NCBI RefSeq assembly: GCF_905163445.1
Contig: NC_053194.1
Coordinates: forward strand, 16,410,921-16,474,920
Source of the DNA: Pararge aegeria
Lineage: Eukaryota; Arthropoda; Insecta; Lepidoptera; Nymphalidae
Reading direction: 5' to 3'
Length of the DNA: 64,000 nucleotides
Shown here in pieces: positions 54,000-63,341 of the stretch. Positions within the stretch are counted from its first letter, which is position 1. Each line of letters starts with the position of its first letter. The notes beneath the pieces are model-generated. The model saw only the letters and a program-made list of their open reading frames with translations. It was not told the DNA's origin and did no database searches. A program made the position numbers and the translations under genes.

Positions 54000-54350
54000 T
54001 ACGGCTTCGAAGCCACTTGTATTGTTCGGTGTGAGATAGAATATATTTATTTGAAATCGCGTTCGATTCATGGTTGCCATTTCACCAGGGCTATGCAACG
54101 AGAATGCGTAAACGATGTTATATAAATCATCATTATGGTCCGGATTTTATGCATTCAGATATCCGCGGCCTCGTACGTGAGTTTTTAGTTTTTCATGAAT
54201 CCTGCGGGAACCGTAAATTTTCCCGGAATAAAAAGCAGTCTATGTGTTTCCATTCCGAAATTCAGTCAAATTGGTTCGGTAGTTTTTTGCGTGGAAGAGT
54301 AAGAAACATCCATTCATAAATCCTTACAAACTTTCGCATTTAAAATATTA
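54000..54350 (-). repeat. Dispersed repeat with Helitron-like right part, uninterrupted copy
   Basis: Carries ATGGTTGCCATTTCACCAGG, GCAACGAGAATGCGTAAACG and CAGATATCCGCGGCCTCGTA. From about 54350 leftwards, read on the minus strand, it begins CTAATATTTTAAATGCGAAA and has GTTTCTTACTCTTCCACGCA, as in Helitrons. GAATGC at 54102-54107 is the intact equivalent of the LINE target site at 54562. Confidence 0.65.
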
Positions 54351-54564
54351 GTAGTTGCCAATAATAATTGCACACTGACGTTAGCCTTTATGTAGGAATG
54401 TGTTTAATTATTGTTATAAGGACATATTAAATCAATGTAATAAGGCATCAGCTAACTTTTTGTTAAGACATTTATTGTATTATTTCGAAGTGTGTGATAG
54501 AATATATTTATTTGGAATCGCGTTCTATTCATGGTTGCCATTTCATCAGGGCTATGCATGAGAA
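54351..54564. repeat. Left half of the repeat split by the LINE insertion
   Basis: From about 54490: GTGTGTGATAGAATATATTT, TGGAATCGCGTTCTATTCAT and GGTTGCCATTTCATCAGGGC parallel 54030-54095. It continues after the LINE at 55657. 54351-54489 is unassigned AT-rich DNA. Confidence 0.75.
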
Positions 54565-55661
54565 TGCTATGCAGATGATACATCTCTAATTTTTAAGACT
54601 GATAGGAGTAAAGATAACTCTGACGAAGTAAACCGTGTTATGTCGTATGTGTCGCACTGGTTTACAGTTAACAACTTACTTTTAAATGCAAAAAAAACAA
54701 AGTGTGTCGAATTTATCTTACCAAATGTAAAGAAAATTGATAAAAATATAATGATAAATGGTGAATCACTAAAAATAGAGACTCCCACAGTTTTCCTGGG
54801 CGTGACCTTGGATAATAAGCTACAGTGGGGTGCCCATATAGATTCACTAGCGGGTAAACTAAGCTCGGCTGCCTACGCAGTCAGAAAAATTAGACAGATT
54901 ACTGACGTTGAAATAGCTAGGCTAGTTTATTTTGCGTACTTTCATAGTGTTATGTCCTATAGAATCTTGTTATGGGGTAAAGCAGCTGATATCGAAACTA
55001 TATTTATATTGCAGAAAAGAGCTGTACGGTCAATATATAAACTTAAATCACGCGAATCCCTCCGTGAGAAGTTTAAAGAAATAGGCATACTTACTGTAGC
55101 TTCACAATATATTTATAACAATATAGTATTTGTAAGACAACATATTAGTCTTTATAAACAAAAAGTGGACATAAACAGTCGACTTACAAGAAATGGTCAT
55201 AAATTAGTGTCATCTGCATATCGTCTGCGTAAGGTACAGGGATCATTTGTGGGATTGAGTATACGCTTTTATAATATGATTCCTAAGGTGATTTTGGACC
55301 TGCCAATGCACAAGTTTAAAGAATTTGTTAAAACACATTTATTACAGCGAGGTTACTATACAATTGATGAATTTTTTAATGACAAGGTTGCTTGGAAGCA
55401 TCCGGCTCCGCTTTCAGCTCTCACAAGATAGAAAAATGAATGTTAAAATGCAAAATGTAAATTGTTGATGTTGGAAAAGAGCAACTGCTGAGTTTCTTGC
55501 CGGCTTCTTCTCGGTAGAATCTGTCTTCCGAACCGGTGGTAGAATCACTACAAACAGACAGACTTGACGTTTCAAAAGTGCTTATATTAGGCCCACTTGA
55601 AATAAATGAATTTTGAATTTTGAATTTTGAATTTTGAATTTTGAATTTTGAATTTTGAATG
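54565..55661 (+). pseudogene. 5'-truncated non-LTR retrotransposon with intact reverse-transcriptase C-terminus, family H
   Basis: The frame opens at 54565 with CYADDTSLIF: the catalytic YADD of a non-LTR reverse transcriptase at 54568-54579. It runs to TAG at 55429-55431 (288 codons): thumb motifs FLGVTLDNKLQWGAHI, then IFILQKRAVRSIYKL, KEIGILTVASQYIYN and FYNMIPKVILDLP, ending SALTR. Next come a 3' UTR (CTTGCCGGCTTCTTCTCGG), AATAAA near 55601 and a (GAATTTT)n tail of 53 bp (55608-55660). A 6-bp GAATGC occurs at both edges (54562-54567, 55657-55662), consistent with a target duplication. The fingers, most of the palm and the endonuclease are missing, so it cannot move itself. Class: Jockey/CR1-like; exact clade not determined. 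Confidence 0.9.
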
Positions 55662-55790
55662 CGTAAACGATATTATATAAATCATCATCATCATAGTCCA
55701 GACTTTATGCACTCAGATATCCGCGTCCTGCTACGTGGTTTTTTAGCTTTTCATGAATCCTGCGGGAATCAAACTCCGCTGATATACTGT
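55662..55790 (-). repeat. Right half of the repeat split by the LINE insertion
   Basis: GCGTAAACGATATTATATAA, ACTTTATGCACTCAGATATC and TCATGAATCCTGCGGGAATC parallel 54106-54215. Confidence 0.75.
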
Positions 55791-56110
55791 GAGCAATCAG
55801 CAATAGCTATTTGAAATGGCCACTTATTATGCCCATAATTCGCCATTAGCTGTAAGCATTCAATTACATTATTATTATCATTTTTACAACAATCAACTGC
55901 TGGCCTCTCACGCCAGGAAGGTTTGCTATTAATCACCGCGCTGGGCAGATGGGTTGGTGATCAGCAGATGGTAGTACAGGACGCTGCTGCCATCCATTCT
56001 CCGCCGTTATATACCCTTAGTCGCCTAGAAGAGGGGTGCTGACAACTGTATTCTGATATGCCGTTGTCTGATATTGGATAGAAGCAGGCGTTTACGGAAA
56101 TCCATAATCT
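55791..56110. repeat. Family E repeat and the unit that adjoins foldback MITEs
   Basis: 55905-56060 has GGTGATCAGCAGATGGTAGT, AGGACGCTGCTGCCATC and GACAACTGTATTCTGATATG (family E). 56075-56105, reversed, is GGATTTCCGTAAACGCCTGC, the unit beside the foldback arms at 31300, 35705 and 49030. 55791-55904 is unassigned. Confidence 0.6.
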
Positions 56111-56513
56111 TCTATATATATAAAAGAGAAAGTGTGTGGGTATGTTCCGTATAGGCTCCGAAATGGCTGGACCGATTTCAATGAAACTTTCATGGAATCT
56201 CCGGATTGACCTGGCGAGTAACCCTGTAAAGTTTAGTGACGATCGGAGCACTCCTATTTTTGAACTGTTAAACTATACAAATACTATACAAATACAGCTT
56301 CTATTTACTATGATAATATTCTATTGTTGGGTGTACATGGGTGTAGATAATGATCTTCACCCGCTCGAGAAGAGAATAGAAGAGAATGAATACGGAGAGA
56401 AATAAATGATTTCATATATTATGAGACTTAAATTAAAAATTTAAAGATGTAAGTTTATTGTTTAAATAAAATTAAGCAAACTCTAGCCCGGCGAAGCGGG
56501 CTGGGTACGTTAG
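56111..56513 (+). mobile_element. Non-autonomous Helitron, 403 bp, with 3' hairpin
   Basis: Starts TCTATATATATAAAAGAG, has CGAAATGGCTGGACCGATTT and TTCAATGAAACTTTCATGG, and ends with the hairpin AGCCCGGCGAAGCGGGCT (56485-56502) plus GGGTACGTTAG then T. The usual CTAG is TTAG here, one substitution. No helicase ORF; the 89-codon frame at 56136 is incidental. Confidence 0.85.
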
Positions 56514-56515
56514 TA

Positions 56516-56835
56516 TATTATGAAAATTAAGCTCAATTAGCTATACTCGGCGAACAGCAGGAGAATCTGTATGGTGTAATTAGTTCTTCAATCCTTATAC
56601 TCCACACCAAAGAGATCTTCGGCAATGTACCCTCTACGTTTACGTTTCGCTCCGAAACCGGAGCATCCTCATGAGATGTTGACTTTACAATGAATAATTG
56701 TTAAGCCAACAAAAAATATTCATTGTAAAGTCAAGTGGTGTGTAGTATAAGAATGGAAGAAATTATTAATTACACCATACAGATCCTCCTGCTGTTCGCG
56801 GAGTATAGCAAATTAAGCTTAATTTTCATCATACC
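56516..56835. mobile_element. Foldback MITE with both long arms, fullest copy
   Basis: Left arm ATGAAAATTAAGCTCAATTA..GAACAGCAGGAGAATCTGTA..TATACTCCACACC (56520-56607). Core CCGAAACCGGAGCATCCTCA..TTGACTTTACAATGAATAAT. Right arm GGTGTGTAGTATAAGAATGG..TCCTCCTGCTGTTCGCGG..TTAATTTTCATCATA (56735-56835), the inverse of the left. Arms about 90-100 bp with mismatches and small gaps. No coding sequence. Confidence 0.82.
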
Positions 56836-57041
56836 GTTGTTTGATATGAAATTTATTATATTCTAATTCATTTCTAATGTTAGCAACTTTTTTAACGATA
56901 CTGATCTCAAACAATTATTGGCCAATAAATGCCGTGGCTCCCAGCCAAAGTATCTCCAGTTTTCCTCTGTAGACTACAGAACGGCTGCTTATGTGTTCAA
57001 GATAACACTTCATTATCAAGGTTTAGGGCGACTTAATTTTA
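56836..57041. other. Intron DNA, no gene seen
   Basis: Nothing recognised. Confidence 0.35.
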
Positions 57042-57450
57042 TCATGTCTTTTTGTGCCGGCCTAAAAATAGCAAGGAAGATTTAGGCCTTGCAACAAGTG
57101 GTTTATTTTGGGACCATCTTGAACCTCTGTCGTAAAAACGACGCGGTGTTATAAGTTTGACGTGTCTGTGTATGTGTGTGTGTGTATCTGTCTGTGGCAT
57201 TCTTTCTTCCGAACGGATGAACCAATTTTGATTTTGTGTTTTTCGTTTTAACGGTGAATTAGTCAGAATGTTCTTAGCTATGTTTGATTCCAATATCCAA
57301 GATGTCCGCCGCCACAAAATGGCAGGTTACAGGTATATTTTTTCACTAATCCCTCAATATGGATATCAAAAGAAAGGGCTTGACTTGTAGAATACTATAT
57401 ACGACCAATTGCAAATTCAAGATGGCCGCTAACACAAATCGGTGTACCTA
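57042..57450. repeat. Repeat of the GGATGAACCAATTTTGATTT type
   Basis: Contains GACGTGTCTGTG with a (TG)n tract (57172-57183), CTTCCGAACGGATGAACC and repeated GATGGCCGC/GATGTCCGCCGCCAC phrases. I know this wording from lepidopteran repeats; only scraps occur elsewhere here (27855). Confidence 0.45.
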
Positions 57451-57603
57451 TAGGTTTTTTTCGCAACTACCGTCAATCACATGAAATGGCCCGACTTCGT
57501 GCGTGGTGGCGCGGAGAATACAGAGAAAAGAGATATTTGAGAGAAAACTTGCCCACTCCCATAGCACGCAGATTCGCTCTTTTAGTGCAAAACGTATACA
57601 CAA
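57451..57603. other. Spacer, no gene seen
   Basis: GGCCCGACTTCGTGCGTGGT and TTGCCCACTCCCATAGCACG; GC-richer, possibly continuing the adjoining repeat. Confidence 0.3.
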
Positions 57604-58000
57604 GCAGAAGACTGTTATGAATAAATAAAAAAAAAAGAATGGAGTCTCGATTTTTTCAATTAGTTTGCCATTTGTTTGTAGTCGCATACAATTTTGCGTT
57701 TTTTTCTTAAGTTCGCCATTAAGGTTATTGAGCAGAAGCAGCCTCGTCATATTTTGATATTATTATATAGTAATCATACTCAAGATTAACAAGTGCTAGC
57801 AAAACTGCCTTTGCGTGCGTTTATTAAAAAAAGAGATCTTAGTTCAGACTGACCAAAATTATACATCTGTTGACGACATAAGTTGGGGTGGCAATTCAAA
57901 ATGAGAGGAACCCAGATCAAAAAGGAAGGTTATAAAGGAATAAAAAAAACAGAAATGTAATGCTCAGAAGTGCGGTAAAGTGTCAAATTAATTAAAGGTA
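57604..58000 (-). repeat. Unclassified dispersed repeat, family L
   Basis: Reverse complement of 31340-31722, about 80% identical. On this strand ACTGTTATGAATAAATAAAA.. leads to a weakly coding-like stretch GELKKKTQNCMRLQTNGKLI. Confidence 0.75.
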
Positions 58001-58034
58001 ATAGTATAACGTTTGAGTTTATAATGAGTTATTT

Positions 58035-58228
58035 GACGGCCGACTGGCGCAATGGGCAGCGACCCTGCTTTCTGTGTCCAAGGCCGTGGGTTCGATTTCC
58101 ACAACTGGAAAATGTTTGTGTGATGAATATAAATGTTTTTCAGTGTCTGGGTGTTTATCTGTATATTATAAGTATTTATGTATATTATTCATAGAAATAT
58201 TCATTAGTCATCTTAGTACCCATTCCCG
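58035..58228 (+). mobile_element. SINE, family A
   Basis: GACGGCCGACTGGCGCAATG, GGGTTCGATTTCCACAACTG and TTTTTCAGTGTCTGGGTGTT; truncated after CATCTTAGTACCCATTCC. Confidence 0.87.
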
Positions 58229-58244
58229 GAAGAGGATATTTGGA

Positions 58245-58310
58245 AGTATATTATTTCCGAATTTTCTCTGGTTGACCGTGGCTTGTTACCACCCTACCGT
58301 ACCGTAACAT
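58245..58310 (+). mobile_element. SINE scrap, family D
   Basis: CCGAATTTTCTCTGGTTGAC and GGCTTGTTACCACCCTACCG. Confidence 0.5.
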
Positions 58311-58311
58311 T

Positions 58312-58445
58312 GAATGAATGAATACACTTTTATTGTACACCAAAGGAAAAAAGTAGTTACAGAGATATAAATACATATCAAGAGAGTACAATTTGGTGGC
58401 CTTATTGCTACATACGATTTCTTCCAGGCAACCAATGGCGTCAAT
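58312..58445 (-). mobile_element. LINE 3' UTR, family J, with (GAAT)n tail
   Basis: (GAAT)n at the left, ACACTTTTATTGTACACC, CAATTTGGTGGCCTTATTGC and GATTTCTTCCAGGCAACCAA; reverse of 28305-28440. Confidence 0.78.
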
Positions 58446-58599
58446 GGAAAAAACATAGAAAAGAGGTAGGTGGTGGTAATAAGATTTAAAATTATACAAA
58501 TATATAAATTATATATATATATAAATAAATAAAAATAACTATAATATATTACATATAAATACAAATAATATATAACATAAATACCTATATACATATATA
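58446..58599. other. AT-rich spacer
   Basis: Long TATATAAAT-type stretch (58500-58598), no gene. Confidence 0.5.
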
Positions 58600-58815
58600 A
58601 CGTTGGTGGACTTTACACACCTTTGAGAACATTCTGTAGAATAAAAGAATCTCAGGCAAGGAAGTTTTCTCCACGATGTGGAAGCAAGTGATATTTTAAT
58701 TACTTAAAACGTATGTGCGTTTTACTTAGAGAATTAAGAGGTGCGTGCTGGGATTCGAACTCGGCCCCCCGAAAAAGAAGCCGAGCTACTTCCCAACGCG
58801 CTATCACCGCTATCA
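58600..58815 (-). mobile_element. SINE, family C
   Basis: GTTGGTGGACTTTACACACC, AGGTGCGTGCTGGGATTCGA (reversed box B) and AACGCGCTATCACCGCTATC (reversed box A). Confidence 0.72.
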
Positions 58816-59007
58816 TATAAATTACATAAGCTACAGCGTAAATCTTGCATGTATCTCGCCGGTAATGTCTTGCGTACCCACCCTATTGGAGGGGAGGTTA
58901 GGCGGATTAATGGCCCTTGAGTAGTGCTGTCAAGTCGCGTTCCGCAAATTGCGGAATCCAATGAAAAATGGGAGATTGATAATGGGAAAGTGATATGCGT
59001 TATCTTC

Positions 59008-59145
59008 GAAAGGAGGCCTTTGGCTAAGCGGTGGGATTACGTAGTACGTGATTTACACCGGGTTCGATTTCAAAGGCCGTATGCTGGGCTTTAGGCGGTG
59101 ATAGGCAATTTTCAGCCTCACTCTCGATGGGGCTAACTTGTAGTA
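59008..59145 (+). mobile_element. tRNA-headed SINE of another type, worn
   Basis: CCTTTGGCTAAGCGGTGGGA (box A) and ACCGGGTTCGATTTCAAAGG (box B), then CTGGGCTTTAGGCGGTGATA and GGGGCTAACTTGTAGTAAAA. Confidence 0.55.
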
Positions 59146-59209
59146 AAAAAAAAAAGGGGGTCGCGCTCGATCCGTAGTATCTTGAGACGGTACGCACTAT
59201 TTAGAAGCT

Positions 59210-59350
59210 ACTGCTTAAACGGTCAAGAAAACAATCGTGAGATGGATGCCGAAGATTTTTCCATAATGTTCTCAAAAGCTTGTAAATACCGACAATCCAT
59301 GTTTGGCTTGCGTGGTGGACTAAGCTCGAGAAGAGCTTAGTCCACCACGC
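59210..59350. repeat. Family C scrap ending in a perfect 18-bp palindrome
   Basis: CTGCTTAAACGGTCAAGAAA and ATAATGTTCTCAAAAGCTTG are family C. Then GCGTGGTGGACTAAGCTC (59310-59327) and GAGCTTAGTCCACCACGC (59333-59350) face each other with a 5-base spacer. Confidence 0.7.
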
Positions 59351-60356
59351 AATCCAAATTTAGAGTGCATTCCTCTTTTGTGGCTCGATAGTGACTTGAA
59401 ATAATGATAATGATTCTTGCCAGTTTTATATATGCCATCTATGACATAACTTTTCACCCTCCAGTTGTAGAATTATAATTAATACTGCTTTAGACAATGT
59501 TAACAATTCCCTAGTTCATATCATTGTCTGATTTAGAATTTTATTTTCAACAACACGATGAAAAATGTTTTTCCGTTGTTTGACAAAAACAAACTAGCCC
59601 TTCTCAGCTACAAACTTGTGTAACACAAATATTCGTATAGCATGGTTATTATATTTGTAACACTCTCCCTAACTTATCTCTAAATCCCTGATTGATCCCC
59701 GAAAAAAATCTGAAATAAAAGTTTTTTCATTTGAATGTCCGATTGTTTCCCTTTGGCATTACTCTAAACAAAAAGTATTGATAGTTGTAGAACAAAAGAT
59801 TTTCATTATTGTAAGTGAAACCCCTCTTGGCTCAGTACCCCTTTGGGTCAGTAACCCCTATTTACTTATTTATATCCTTAGTATACTTACAGCTAGCCAA
59901 AACGTATACAGAGGCACATTACAAAAATATTAGCTAATTTGTCGGAATATAATTTAGGAACTTAGCTGAACTTATATTAAATATGTTGATTTGTGGGTGC
60001 TGAGCAATCATATTATTAAGAAACGAGAGCGCGCGAAATGTTGGAGCATATGGAGCATAGTGCGTACGTAACGAATCGAGTGAAAATAGTGGTAATCTTC
60101 GCCTGCAAGTTCGTACCCTTTAAGCTATTACGTTATGGCTTAGAACCCCCTTTTGTCTATTGCCCCGAACCGGGGATCGAAAGCAAGTATTGGGTTTGTC
60201 TCTTAAGAAATTCATCGTAAAAGCATAGAGTTTCGAAATTGGCTATGATTCACCCCGTGCCTTGGAGAGCACGTTAAGCTATTGGTCCTGCACGTGATAC
60301 TTTTCTGGTCATGTCGCAACCGCCGTCCAACTATGAGAGTGAGGGGACAGTGAATG
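59351..60356. other. Intron DNA, no gene seen
   Basis: Ordinary AT-rich DNA. GGTTTGTCTC and GAACCGGGGATCGAAAGC near 60167-60184 may be a SINE box-B remnant. Confidence 0.35.
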
Positions 60357-60416
60357 CACATGTGTTTGCCCACACACTTCTGAACGACAGGTCAGGTGTG
60401 TGGGCAAAAACATGTG
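60357..60416. repeat. Palindrome, 21-bp arms
   Basis: CACATGTGTTTGCCCACACA-C pairs with its inverse ending AAACATGTG, one mismatch, 18-base spacer. Single occurrence. Confidence 0.7.
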
Positions 60417-60734
60417 TAGAAGACATTCTAACTACTTTCGCGTATATGGAAAATCTCACAGGAAATTGACCATTGTGGCCGTAATCGGTAGGGGAGACTG
60501 TTTTAGAGTCTATAGACTGGGGCAAAGTCACGGGCAAGTAAAAAAGAATACATTACCGTAGTCAACCGTAATCAAGTAATAAGTGCCATGGCTGGTTGCC
60601 AAAGATAGAGAGCCTTAACGTCATTAGGGACCATTTAGTATCCGAGGAACACAACAGTGTCGCCTTAACCGCTTGAGACTGGGGCTTCGTTATTTAGGTA
60701 TGAGGTCTATTTCATAATAATATTTTTAGCACTT
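60417..60734. other. Intron DNA; Helitron-end scrap at 60519-60540
   Basis: GGGGCAAAGTCACGGGCAAG resembles the GTCGCGGGCA motif before a Helitron CTAG; nothing else. Confidence 0.35.
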
Positions 60735-60920
60735 AGCATATTATGCCGTATGGTGACAAAACAGAATACCGTTGTCACCACCCCTCTGCTTCCCGCGGGT
60801 GTCGTACGAAGGGACTCACGTGTTCACGGGTGTGCTGCTAAATAAATAAATAAAATAAATAATGGGCAGCAGCGTCCTCCGTGCTACTACTACCATCTAT
60901 TGCGATCACCGGTTTGTTAG
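60735..60920. repeat. Unclassified interspersed repeat, family E, fullest copy
   Basis: ATTATGCCGTATGGTGACAA, CCGTTGTCACCACCCCTC, GGGTGTCGTACGAAGGGACT, GGGCAGCAGCGTCCTCCGTG and CTATTGCGATCACCGGTT, in the same order as 34150-34315 and inverse to 1-190. Confidence 0.65.
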
Positions 60921-61644
60921 TCCCACCCTTGATTTTTAGCAAAGAGTTATTGAGAAAGATGGAGAGTAACAAAGGTAACTGTTTTTCCCAGGAAAACATA
61001 CGGTTTCCACGGTTTTAAGCCATAGCTATAACAAAAAAAAACCTTTTAACTCTTTGGACGCAATTAATACAAATCATTATGCTGAAAATTAAAAATACGT
61101 AGCAAAAAATACACCATTAAAATCGGTACCGCTGACATTAATGACCGGGTGCCCTCTTGTTATTCTTGTATCCACCGTTAGAATCACCCCTTGAATATTC
61201 ATTCGATACCCCCCCACTCGAGTCCTATTTGAATTATCGATATCGATGCCGATGATTGGACAGCCTTCATTAACACATCAAAGAGGAGTACTCTGCGACA
61301 AGTTTTTTTATTGGTAGAAGCAGGCTTTACCACGCGGAAGTGTCCATGAATATCAAGTCCATGATATACGATGAACAATATAGGTCCTACGATGAAAATT
61401 ATTGACATTACAGTGAACAATATTGGCCTTAATTAACACAAAACACAGCATATCTGCACATTTATTTATAAGGGCCGAAACAAACCAGATAAATATGCAC
61501 GGCATAATCTGTAATTGCGTTATACATACTAATATAATAAATACGACGGTGTTTGTTAATTAATTATTTTCGGTTCAAATAATGCACCGAACTCGATGAA
61601 ATTTAGTTAAGATATATCTTGTATCCTAGAGGACTTTAAAAAAG
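60921..61644. other. Intron DNA, no gene seen
   Basis: Nothing recognised; one GATTATCGATATCGAT-like patch near 61234. Confidence 0.35.
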
Positions 61645-61725
61645 CTTTACCGGTCAGGGGTCGTTCCTGGGACCTCCCACATCAGAACCGAGGCCTCGCC
61701 ACTGCGCTAGAGGTCTTCAACATCG
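61645..61725 (-). mobile_element. tRNA-like SINE head, related to family D
   Basis: On the minus strand GACCTCTAGCGCAGTGGCGA (box A) and GGAGGTCCCAGGAACGACCC (degenerate box B). Body absent. Confidence 0.55.
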
Positions 61726-62439
61726 GGGGTAGTAAACAAAAGTACCAGACACACATTTGCATTTATAATTTAAGGAATAGAAAAAAAAAATAAGTTATAG
61801 TATTCACCATACTTTCTTAAAGTAAACCCCACTTAATTGCTTTTTAATAAAATTAAACCTTTTTAAAACCATGTTAAAACCAATTACTTCAGTTGTAGTT
61901 AAAGAGTTTTGTATTTTTTGAAACTATGATGCAAAAGCATAAAAATAACAGTAAACCTAAAGCCCATGAAGAACAACTATCGTCATTCACTCTCTACAAG
62001 CTTCGGGCGGAACTTTCGCGAAAGAACGGTAGAAATAAATATAAAACTGCGACAAGTAAAATTGGATCTTAGCACAAGTGCGCAAAAACACAATTTCAAG
62101 AGTTCGTCGGGTGAACTGCCAAACTGAATTACAGTAAAAGTTTTTGTGGCCATTGCTAAACTTGCAGATTGTATGTAATGATTTCGGTTGGACCATTAAG
62201 TTTCTTACTTCGGTGGGGTTCTTGGCAACCGATGGAAATAGAAGTGGAAGGGACAGTGATTCCCAAAGTAAGTGAAATTGTAACTTTGGTCCCAAAGAAT
62301 TCTACTTTTTCCAAGCGACACATAAAGTCTAGTTACCTCGTACTGAACTTTTTAGGAGAGATATTATGTTGGATCCAAGATTAAGTTGGAACAATAAAAG
62401 CCAAATAAAACTATTACCTTAGTCAGATAATGTAAATAA
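61726..62439. other. Intron DNA, no supported gene
   Basis: 62000-62300 has overlapping open frames on both strands (for example minus 62295-61987) without recognisable product. Confidence 0.35.
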
Positions 62440-62700
62440 ATAATAAATAAATATACTACGACAATAAACACATCGCCATTTAGCCCCAAAGTAACATACC
62501 TTGTGTTATGGGTACTAAGATGACTGTTTAATATTTTTTGAATTATAACATAAATATAAATACTTCTAACATACATATAAACACCTAGACACTGAATCAC
62601 ATTCACGTTCATCACACAAACATTTTCCAGTTGTGGGAATCGAACCCACGGCTTTGGACTCTGAGGGTCGCTGCCAAATGCGCCAGCCGGACGTATTTTG
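62440..62700 (-). mobile_element. SINE, family A
   Basis: ATATACTACGACAATAAACA, TTTAGCCCCAAAGTAACATA and reversed box B GTGGGAATCGAACCCACGGC; box A end (AATGCGCCAGCCGGACGT) worn. Confidence 0.83.
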
Positions 62701-63130
62701 CAATTCTCGTAAAAACGCATAATTTATTTCAATTTTATTCCTTACCTTCGTACCTCAAAGCTCACGTAAAAACATTACTTCTGAATATTATTTATCAGTA
62801 AAATGTGATAACAATAATTATCAAAGACGTGAAGACAATTATCATAGACGCTCTTAATTCCTCCCTCCTAAATTCTGAATGAACTGGCCTAGTATTTATT
62901 TTAAAGACAGACCATAAAGAGGCACCGAAACACACTTTAAACCGCATTAAAGCTGAGAAAATTGTAAGAGACACCCAAAACTTCACATATTTATATATGT
63001 GAATTTTTGGGTATATAATCAATTCGTAGAGTCACCACAGAGTCAGTAAATTATTTCATAATTATGCGGTTTAAAATATTTTTTTGCGTTTGTTCGATTA
63101 TGCAAAAGCATTCTATATTTTGCCCGTGCC
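62701..63130. other. Intron DNA, no gene seen
   Basis: AT-rich; nothing recognised. Confidence 0.4.
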
Positions 63131-63325
63131 GTCATCACTTCAACGAATTGACGTCTACTGCTGGATATAGGTCTCTTGTAGGGAGTTCCAAAATCCACAG
63201 GTCCTGGGCTGCTTTCCAGCGGCTCCCAGCCACTGGTTTGATGTCATCTGTTCACCTCGATGAAACCGACTAACGCCGCGTTTACCGTGATCCCACCGCC
63301 CATCGAGTCTCCGAGCTATGCAAAA
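63131..63325 (-). mobile_element. RTE-type LINE 3' end beside the mAChR-A splice donor
   Basis: CATCACTTCAACGAATTGAC, GTCTACTGCTGGATATAGGT, TTGTAGGGAGTTCCAAAATC, GCTTTCCAGCGGCTCCCAGC and CGAGTCTCCGAGCTATG match 13765-14000. Same strand as the gene. Its edge is about 16-22 bases from the splice donor at 63341. Confidence 0.75.
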
Positions 63326-63341
63326 GATAAAGTCAACTCAC

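Larger units (their letters stand above)
30711..63341 (-). other. mAChR-A: mAChR-A intron of about 32.6 kb
   Basis: The donor is GTGAGT at 63341 and the acceptor GTGTGCAG ends at 30711. It interrupts a Ser codon after base two, just inside the start of intracellular loop 3. No second coding gene can be recognised inside it on either strand; its open frames are short or belong to retroelements. It is filled with SINEs, LINE 3' ends, Helitrons and foldback MITEs listed separately. Confidence 0.92.

Noticed and set aside
56136..56405. 89-codon plus-strand protein
   Set aside because: Lies wholly within a non-autonomous Helitron; the composition is incidental.
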